DNA of 12,529 nucleotides from the NCBI GenBank assembly GCA_006227085.1, contig SBFY01000105.1, positions 1-12,529 of the forward strand. The letters are read 5' to 3'. This DNA comes from Gammaproteobacteria bacterium (lineage in GTDB: Bacteria > Pseudomonadota > Gammaproteobacteria > Pseudomonadales > M0112). Below, piece after piece: positions 7,937-12,529 of the stretch (positions are counted from its first letter, which is position 1; each line of letters opens with the position of its first letter). The position numbers and the translations under genes are program-made. The notes under the pieces are model-generated. The model had not been told where the DNA came from. It saw only the letters and a list, made by a program, of their open reading frames with translations, and ran no database searches.

Positions 7937-9642
7937 TACGACCCGGTCTGGTTGTTGGTGGCGCCTGTACGGCTGCCTGTGGTGGTATCAGGCACGCTAT
8001 CTTGCCAGACATCGTGGAAATTAAACCACTGATAGGGGGTCCGGCGACAGTGGGCCGCCAGCCGCTCGGCATAACGTGCGGCATAGCGTTCCAGTAAAAC
8101 GGCCCGTTCACGACGTGGTAATGGCAGGATGTCGGCAAACGGTTCCAGGGAGATGCGGTATTGCTTGCCATGCTTGAGGGCAAACAATAAATACACCGGA
8201 CACTCCAGCAGGGCCGCCAGGATGAAAGGGCCTTGCGGGAACGGTGCCGGGAATCCCAGGAATGGCACCTGGCTGACACGGTGTGCTGATGCCGGTGAAG
8301 TACGGTCGGCTGCAATGGCGACAAATTCGCCCCGGGCAATTTTTTCCGACAGCAGGATAGCCGTATCAGGCCCGATACGGTCGATAGGGATCAGCTCCAG
8401 CGTGCTGCGGGGGTTGGCATGCTGCAAGGCACGATTGATTTGCCGGGCGTTACGATCAAACACCAGCACATTCAGTTTGATGCTGGTCTCATCGGCAATG
8501 CCGCGACAGATGTCCACAGCACCCAGGTGCGAGGTGAGCAAGATACCGCCGCGACCACTGCGTGCCTGTGCCAGCAAGGTTTCACGTGACCGGAAATCCG
8601 TGTCACTGCGCTGGATGTCACCGCTCCAGACGGCTAACCGGTCAACAATGGATTCGCCGAAGGCGAGGAAATGCCGGAAGCTGTGCCACAGGGTTGGTTC
8701 GTAACCGGGTTCGGCCAATCGTTGCAGGTACTGCCGGGACGCCTGTCGCGCAGGGCGATTGGTGAGGAAAAAATAACTGACGATCAGCACCAGCAAGGCA
8801 TTCATTGCACGGCGCCCGAATAGCCGGTAGCAGGCAATGCTGAAACGCATGCCCAGGTAACTGCCGCGTTCCTCTTGTTCGGACCAGTGGTGTGCCTGCG
8901 CGGGGGTCTTGCGGCATTTTCGTGCCAGCAACACCGGCAGGCGCAACAACATGCCCAGGCAGAGTTTGGTGTGCATCCAGCTGATGCGCACATTGTCGCG
9001 CCACACATCGAAATGGCTGATGCCATTCTCCGGGTAACGCACACGTGTTTTGACAAAGCGCACCGGTGTGCCGGCCCAATACAGCCGTACCATGATGTCG
9101 GTGTCGAAATTCATGCGGGAACCGATGCGTGTGCGCTGGGCCAGTGCATGCGTCTCGCGCACCGGATAGACGCGGAAACCGCACATCGAATCCTTGATGT
9201 CAGTGGACAGTGTTTCAATCCACACCCACACATGCGTGACCCAGCGGCCGTAACGCCGCGCGCTGGGCATGTCGTCACCGTACTGCGGCCAACCGCTGAC
9301 CAGGGCCTGTGGTTCGCGTTCGGCGATGGCCAGCATGGCAGGAATGTCACGGGCGTCATGCTGGCCATCGGCATCAATCTGCACCGCATGGGTGAAACCG
9401 GATTGTGCGGCCTGCGCGATGCCGTGTAACACCGCAACACCTTTGCCGGCGTTTTGCGGCAACCGCAACAAGGTGACCAGTGGTTCGCGCGCAGCCAATG
9501 CATCCAGCACATGCGCGGTTGCGGCATCACTGCCATCATCCACCAGCAGGCAGGGCAGGTTCAGTGGGCGCAAGGTCTCCCAGGTCGCTTCGATCAGCGA
9601 ACCGTGGTTGTACACGGGGATCAGCAGGCACGGTTTGATCAT
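7936..9642 (-). CDS. apeJ: Bifunctional GT2 glycosyltransferase / LpxL-HtrB-type acyltransferase
   Basis: A 568-residue fusion. Residues about 3-235 are a family 2 glycosyltransferase of the dolichol-phosphate-mannose-synthase type: LLIPVYNHG (6-14), VDDGSD (34-39) for nucleotide binding and QIDADGQHD (88-96) for the metal-binding DxD region. A segment at about 280-294 (ALLVLIVSYFFL) is hydrophobic enough to touch the membrane. Residues about 300-550 are a lauroyl-type lysophospholipid acyltransferase, with the HX4D catalytic motif in SHLGAVD (His372, Asp377), AADRTSP (444-450), a substrate loop FPAPFPQGPF (464-473) and QWFNFHDVW near the end. The protein probably transfers a sugar and an acyl or polyene group during assembly of the lipid-anchored pigment, at the cytoplasmic face. 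The start is the ATG of an ATGA overlap with the ligase gene; a 17-codon upstream extension of the frame is less likely. The stop shares one base with the ammonia-lyase start. Confidence 0.9.
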   Translation of the reverse strand: MIKPCLLIPVYNHGSLIEATWETLRPLNLPCLLVDDGSDAATAHVLDALAAREPLVTLLRLPQNAGKGVAVLHGIAQAAQSGFTHAVQIDADGQHDARDIPAMLAIAEREPQALVSGWPQYGDDMPSARRYGRWVTHVWVWIETLSTDIKDSMCGFRVYPVRETHALAQRTRIGSRMNFDTDIMVRLYWAGTPVRFVKTRVRYPENGISHFDVWRDNVRISWMHTKLCLGMLLRLPVLLARKCRKTPAQAHHWSEQEERGSYLGMRFSIACYRLFGRRAMNALLVLIVSYFFLTNRPARQASRQYLQRLAEPGYEPTLWHSFRHFLAFGESIVDRLAVWSGDIQRSDTDFRSRETLLAQARSGRGGILLTSHLGAVDICRGIADETSIKLNVLVFDRNARQINRALQHANPRSTLELIPIDRIGPDTAILLSEKIARGEFVAIAADRTSPASAHRVSQVPFLGFPAPFPQGPFILAALLECPVYLLFALKHGKQYRISLEPFADILPLPRRERAVLLERYAARYAERLAAHCRRTPYQWFNFHDVWQDSVPDTTTGSRTGATNNQTGS

Positions 9643-11315
9643 GCGTCCCCCGCAAACACGATGATGCCGGAAGACATCGGGCGTGATTCGCATTGATAAC
9701 GGAATTGCACGCAGCCATCGCCCTGTTTTTCCAGTTCCAGCTGCAGGCGCTGGCCGGGCATGACAGGCTCACTGAATTTCAGTTTGCGGATGCCGCGAAA
9801 CGCCTGTGGCGGGTACCAGCCTTCGCAGGCGCGTACTGCCCAATCGAATTGCAGCACGCCAGCCAATATCGGCAAGGCAGGGAAGTGGCCGGCAAAATCC
9901 TGGTCGCCCGGCATGATGGACAGCACGCGCGTGGTGGCGGTTTCTGATAACAGGATGTTGGTGCGGTGATCACTGAACAAGGCCTGCACGTCGGCCAGTG
10001 TCGTCTTGCCCTGGCTGTTCATCGGCAAGGCCGTGACAAATCGCCACTTGCGTGGCAGCACCACCCGCTCGAAATGGGCCAGCAAATGATCACGCAACTG
10101 CTCGCTGGTGCGACGACGATCCGTTGCCGCGAATTCGCCAGCGGGTTCCCGCAGCACGATCACCGCGCCCAGTCGATGCGCGTTATCCGGCAGCGGCACC
10201 ACACGGGCATCGCTGACAGACGGGTGATGTCGCAGGGCGGATTCCATGGCAGTGAGTGATACGCGTTTTTCTTCAATCTTGACGATGGTGTCGGCACGTC
10301 CCAGCACATGAAAATGCCGGGTATCCAGCTGCTGGATACGATCCCCCATCACGAATGGATGTGGCAACCCGGTGAAAGGGGATTGCACCGCAAGGCAGCC
10401 ATCCACTTCACTGGTCACGACTGCATCGAACGCACACCACGGGGTTTGCGCATCGGCGTGCGTTTGCTGCCGCCACGCCACACCACCCGTTTCACTGCTG
10501 CCCAACACTTCCATGGGGGATTGGCCAAGGCGTGCTTCCCAATCAAGGGCTGCCTCGCGTGGCAATGGGCCGCCGGAGGAAAACACGGCCGTGACGTGAG
10601 GGCTAACGGCGGACAGGTCCAGCGTTTGCGGGAAGCGCCGTAATTGCGATGGGCTGGAAACCACGGCAACCCGTGCATGCTGCTGCATGGCGGCATACAG
10701 GGCTTCAGGGAAAGCATGCATGGCTGTATCGAACACACGGCCGCTGGCCAATGGCCATAACAGGCGGAATAGCAAACCGTAGATATGCTGGTGTGACACG
10801 GTGGACAAGATCGTGGCGTCGCCAAGGCGTGCGCCCCACAGCGCTTCGAGTGCCTGGATCTCGGCATCGAAACAGCGTACCGGTTTGCTGATGCGCTTGG
10901 GTTCACCAGTGCTGCCGGATGTCAGCACCGTGATATGGCGTGCGTCCATGTCGAAGGGTTGCAGCGCCGTGCCGTGATCCTTGCCTGCCTCGATGCGCCA
11001 TGTCGGCAGTGCGCAATCGCCTTCGCCGAGCAAGGCATCGGCATAGGCTTGCATGTCGGCCAGGGTGCCAGCCTGGGCATTCGGCGGCAGCACCACATCC
11101 TTGCCGGCATGCAGCAGGGCGAACAAGCCAGTGGCAAAGCGCAGGGTATTGGTGTGCACCAGCAGGAATGTCTGTGCCGGCTGTGACTGCAAGGTGTTCA
11201 CCAGGCCTTGCACGTGTGTGCGCCATTCGCCCAGTGTGATGGCGCGGCCATCGTCTATCGCGATGATCCGCGCGGCATTACCGTCAGTGAACAGCCGGGA
11301 CAGGGGCGACATCAT
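9639..11315 (-). CDS. apeH: Aryl/acyl adenylating ligase fused to a hotdog 3-hydroxyacyl-ACP dehydratase domain
   Basis: A 558-residue two-domain protein. Residues about 1-445 are an ANL-superfamily adenylating enzyme. It has the phosphate-binding loop TVLTSGSTGEPK (129-140), LGSSETGG (271-278) at the ATP-binding A5 position, GRADTIVKIEEKRVS (339-353) at the hinge, and the catalytic lysine Lys437 in NSQGKTTL. It should activate an aromatic acid with ATP and load it on a carrier protein, as ApeH does. Residues about 455-558 are a FabZ/FabA-like hotdog: GHFPALPILAGVLQFD holds His477 and, 14 residues later, Asp491. This matches the His/acid spacing of the dehydratase active site. Asp at the second position resembles FabA, whereas FabZ has Glu. 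In E. coli the equivalent dehydratase (ApeI) is, to my knowledge, a separate gene. The start is the first of two adjacent ATGs. It overlaps the previous stop (ATGA), as does the next gene's start. Confidence 0.9.
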   Translation of the reverse strand: MMSPLSRLFTDGNAARIIAIDDGRAITLGEWRTHVQGLVNTLQSQPAQTFLLVHTNTLRFATGLFALLHAGKDVVLPPNAQAGTLADMQAYADALLGEGDCALPTWRIEAGKDHGTALQPFDMDARHITVLTSGSTGEPKRISKPVRCFDAEIQALEALWGARLGDATILSTVSHQHIYGLLFRLLWPLASGRVFDTAMHAFPEALYAAMQQHARVAVVSSPSQLRRFPQTLDLSAVSPHVTAVFSSGGPLPREAALDWEARLGQSPMEVLGSSETGGVAWRQQTHADAQTPWCAFDAVVTSEVDGCLAVQSPFTGLPHPFVMGDRIQQLDTRHFHVLGRADTIVKIEEKRVSLTAMESALRHHPSVSDARVVPLPDNAHRLGAVIVLREPAGEFAATDRRRTSEQLRDHLLAHFERVVLPRKWRFVTALPMNSQGKTTLADVQALFSDHRTNILLSETATTRVLSIMPGDQDFAGHFPALPILAGVLQFDWAVRACEGWYPPQAFRGIRKLKFSEPVMPGQRLQLELEKQGDGCVQFRYQCESRPMSSGIIVFAGDA

Positions 11316-11872
11316 GCGTCACCACCGGCATGCTGCTTCACGCGCTGGCGCACCAGGTATTCCACGCCAAACAGCAGGCCCATCAACAGGTAGGCGATGA
11401 GGCCGTTATACAAAGTCCAGATGGCGAGACTGCTATACAGCGCGGTGTAGAGGGAAATGCCGCCGTTGAGGACGAAGAACCCGCACCATACTTTCGTCAC
11501 GGTGCGCGTGTAGGTGATAGCGTCATCACTGAGATCGGTTTCCATTAAACGTGCAAAGCGTTCAATCATCGATGGCGGGTTACGCAAGGTCAGTGCGAAT
11601 GCCGCCAGCATGGTGGCATTGATCGCTACCGGTACCAGCTTCAGCGCGCCTTCATGGTTGAGGATGGCGGCGACCAGTGCGCAGCACAGGGCCACCAGCA
11701 CCGCTGGCAATAACTGGCGCGCGGTATCGCGATGCTGGCGCAGCAACAACAGGCGCAGGAAAAAGACGGCGGCCACGATCATGCCGACCCATCGCGCTGA
11801 CCAGTACGTCAGCCCGAAATACACGGCCAGCGGGTACAGCAGGATCAACAGTGCCAGCGCAGCGGCGCGCAT
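11312..11872 (-). CDS. apeG: COG4648-like polytopic inner membrane protein
   Basis: A 186-residue hydrophobic protein with about six predicted membrane segments, near residues 3-22, 26-44, 52-71, 78-96, 126-146 and 150-174. The hydrophilic loop at about 97-125 contains NPPSMIERFARLME and the acidic ETDLSDD. The C-terminus is basic (RQRVKQH). Proteins of this type occur in aryl polyene clusters next to the carrier proteins and have no settled biochemical role. A membrane scaffold or transport function is only a guess. The reading frame stays open for 24 more codons upstream, overlapping the carrier protein gene. The ATG at 11872 is preferred because it is four bases after the carrier stop, has AAGG and GAGG stretches just upstream, and puts the first membrane segment at the N-terminus. 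The stop overlaps the next start (ATGA). Confidence 0.8.
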   Translation of the reverse strand: MRAAALALLILLYPLAVYFGLTYWSARWVGMIVAAVFFLRLLLLRQHRDTARQLLPAVLVALCCALVAAILNHEGALKLVPVAINATMLAAFALTLRNPPSMIERFARLMETDLSDDAITYTRTVTKVWCGFFVLNGGISLYTALYSSLAIWTLYNGLIAYLLMGLLFGVEYLVRQRVKQHAGGDA

Positions 11873-11876
11873 GGCC

Positions 11877-12122
11877 TCAGCCTTGGGTGTGCTTGCTGAT
11901 GATGGTGAGGATGTCGTCGACCGTGCGCGCAGCCTTGAATTCATCCGGCTGGATTTTCTTGTCGATCAGGTCTTGCACCTGCACGATCAGGTCGACGGCA
12001 TCAATGCTGTCCAGGTCCAGGTCAGCATAGAGATTGGCTTCTGGCGTGATGGCTTCGGCCGGCACTTCAAAGTCGCGGACCAGTACGGTGGTCAGGTGTT
12101 CAAGAATGGTGTTGCGATCCAT
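11877..12122 (-). CDS. apeF: Acyl carrier protein (second of a tandem pair)
   Basis: An 81-residue acyl carrier protein. Ser39 in ADLDLDSIDAVDL is the phosphopantetheine attachment serine of the DSxD/E type, and the rest is a typical acidic four-helix carrier with IVQVQDLIDKKI after the site. In aryl polyene systems two non-identical carriers are encoded side by side and are thought to serve different loading or elongation steps. Which one receives the aryl starter cannot be told from sequence. The gene ends in TGA four bases before the next start. Its 3' end carries the AAGG and GAGG-like bases that can serve the following membrane protein gene. The symbol is by gene order. Confidence 0.93.
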   Translation of the reverse strand: MDRNTILEHLTTVLVRDFEVPAEAITPEANLYADLDLDSIDAVDLIVQVQDLIDKKIQPDEFKAARTVDDILTIISKHTQG

Positions 12123-12134
12123 GGTCGGGCAGCG

Positions 12135-12138
12135 CTCC
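12135..12138 (-). promoter_or_regulatory. Ribosome binding site of second acyl carrier protein
   Basis: The minus strand reads GGAG twelve bases before the ATG at 12122, inside the 17-base spacer that follows the stop of the first carrier gene. The spacing is slightly long. This is the largest gap between any two genes in the window. Confidence 0.45.
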
Positions 12139-12139
12139 G

Positions 12140-12394
12140 TTACGACTGGCTTTCAATGAATGCCTTGAGGGCATTGACCGAAGCAAAGTGTTTCTTGGTG
12201 TCTTCGGAGTTGGCATCGAGTTTCACTTTGTACTGCTTCTGGATGTGCAGGCCGAGCTCCAGGGCATCAATGGAATCGAGACCCAACCCTTCCACGAACA
12301 GCGGCTCACTGCTGTCGATATCATCCGGGGTGATGTCTTCGAGGTCCAGGCAATCAATGATGAGCTGTTTGAGCTCCAGTTCCAGGTCGGCCAT
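12140..12394 (-). CDS. apeE: Acyl carrier protein (first of a tandem pair)
   Basis: An 84-residue acidic four-helix carrier protein. The phosphopantetheine attachment site is Ser41 in the motif GLGLDSIDALEL, so the protein should be converted to the holo form by a phosphopantetheinyl transferase that is not in this window. Aryl polyene clusters use dedicated type II carrier proteins to hold the aryl starter and the growing polyene chain. This one has an extended glycine-containing helix II entry (FVEGLGLD), unlike its neighbour at 11877-12122 (YADLDLD), so the two are diverged paralogues and not a recent duplication. The start is the ATG with AAGGA ten bases upstream. The second carrier gene follows after a 17-base gap. 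The symbol is assigned by gene order relative to E. coli apeE. Confidence 0.93.
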   Translation of the reverse strand: MADLELELKQLIIDCLDLEDITPDDIDSSEPLFVEGLGLDSIDALELGLHIQKQYKVKLDANSEDTKKHFASVNALKAFIESQS

Positions 12395-12404
12395 GCAATG
12401 TCAT

Positions 12405-12409
12405 TCCTT
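12405..12409 (-). promoter_or_regulatory. Ribosome binding site of first acyl carrier protein
   Basis: The minus strand reads AAGGA ten bases before the ATG at 12394. It overlaps the TAA stop of the preceding gene, so initiation is probably coupled to termination of that gene. Confidence 0.55.
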
Positions 12410-12529
12410 ATGATGGGCGGGCTGCCTTGTGTGATATGGCGAGGGCAGCCTCGAAATCGTCTTGCCAGTGACGCGTCAGCTGCCGGGCAGCCAGTGACGG
12501 GGCACCATGCATATCCACGGCATCGGCCA
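12408..12529 (-). CDS. C-terminal end of an upstream gene, probable acyltransferase (ApeD position)
   Basis: Only the last 39 codons are in the window, read in one open frame that ends at a TAA (12410-12408). The visible tail carries ADAVDMHGAP near the edge, an amphipathic stretch including QLTRHWQDDFEAALA, and ends in ARPS. This is too short to assign a domain. The position directly before the two carrier proteins is where the 1-acylglycerol-3-phosphate-type acyltransferase (ApeD) sits in the E. coli aryl polyene cluster, so that identity is inferred from gene order alone. The stop codon overlaps the AAGGA of the next gene's ribosome binding site, which implies that the two are co-transcribed. 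The frame is well supported because the other two are stopped or give implausible protein. Confidence 0.55.
   Translation of the reverse strand, partial: ADAVDMHGAPSLAARQLTRHWQDDFEAALAISHKAARPS

Noticed and set aside
11514..12413. 299-codon open frame on the plus strand across the carrier proteins and membrane protein
   Set aside because: It is antisense to two clear carrier protein genes with intact serine motifs. Its translation is Ser/Arg-rich low-complexity sequence without a recognisable fold.

Overview
The window is the central part of an aryl polyene (APE) biosynthesis gene cluster. APEs are yellow polyene pigments with an aromatic head group, found in the outer membrane of many Gram-negative bacteria. 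All 14 genes (12 complete, one cut at each edge) are on the minus strand and are transcribed from high to low coordinates. There is no intergenic gap longer than 17 bases, and most neighbours overlap by 1 to 16 bases (ATGA or TAATG junctions). No internal promoter, terminator, RNA gene, mobile element or CRISPR array is visible. A lipobox protein, a LolA-like carrier and an MMPL exporter point to a Gram-negative host. GC-rich codon use and the gene order suggest a gammaproteobacterium, but the genus cannot be read from this window.

Layout in transcription order: 3' end of a probable acyltransferase (12408-12529); two tandem acyl carrier proteins (12140-12394, 11877-12122); a COG4648-type membrane protein (11312-11872); an aryl/acyl adenylating ligase fused to a FabA/FabZ-like dehydratase domain (9639-11315); a GT2 glycosyltransferase fused to a lauroyl-type acyltransferase (7936-9642); a MIO-type aromatic amino acid ammonia-lyase (6398-7936); a hotdog thioesterase (5978-6394); a LolA-like carrier (5379-5993); an MMPL/RND exporter (3068-5389); a flavin-dependent halogenase-like oxidoreductase (1827-3071); a DUF3261 lipoprotein (1291-1830); a beta-ketoacyl-ACP synthase (89-1294); and the 5' end of a second dehydratase (1-92). 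From recollection, this order follows the E. coli apeD-E-F-G-H-I-J-K-L-M-N-O-P series, with two genes interposed (ammonia-lyase and halogenase-like enzyme) and H and I fused.

Proposed division of labour, from family knowledge: the ammonia-lyase makes a cinnamate-type acid. The ligase activates it and loads it on an ACP. The ketosynthase, the dehydratases and a ketoreductase (not in the window) build the conjugated polyene. The acyltransferases and the GT2 domain attach it to a lipid or sugar carrier. The LolA-like protein, the MMPL exporter and the DUF3261 lipoprotein move the product to the outer membrane. The flavoenzyme may halogenate or oxidise the aromatic head. The two interposed enzymes and the ligase-dehydratase fusion are the points that merit a second look. 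The system class itself is known.
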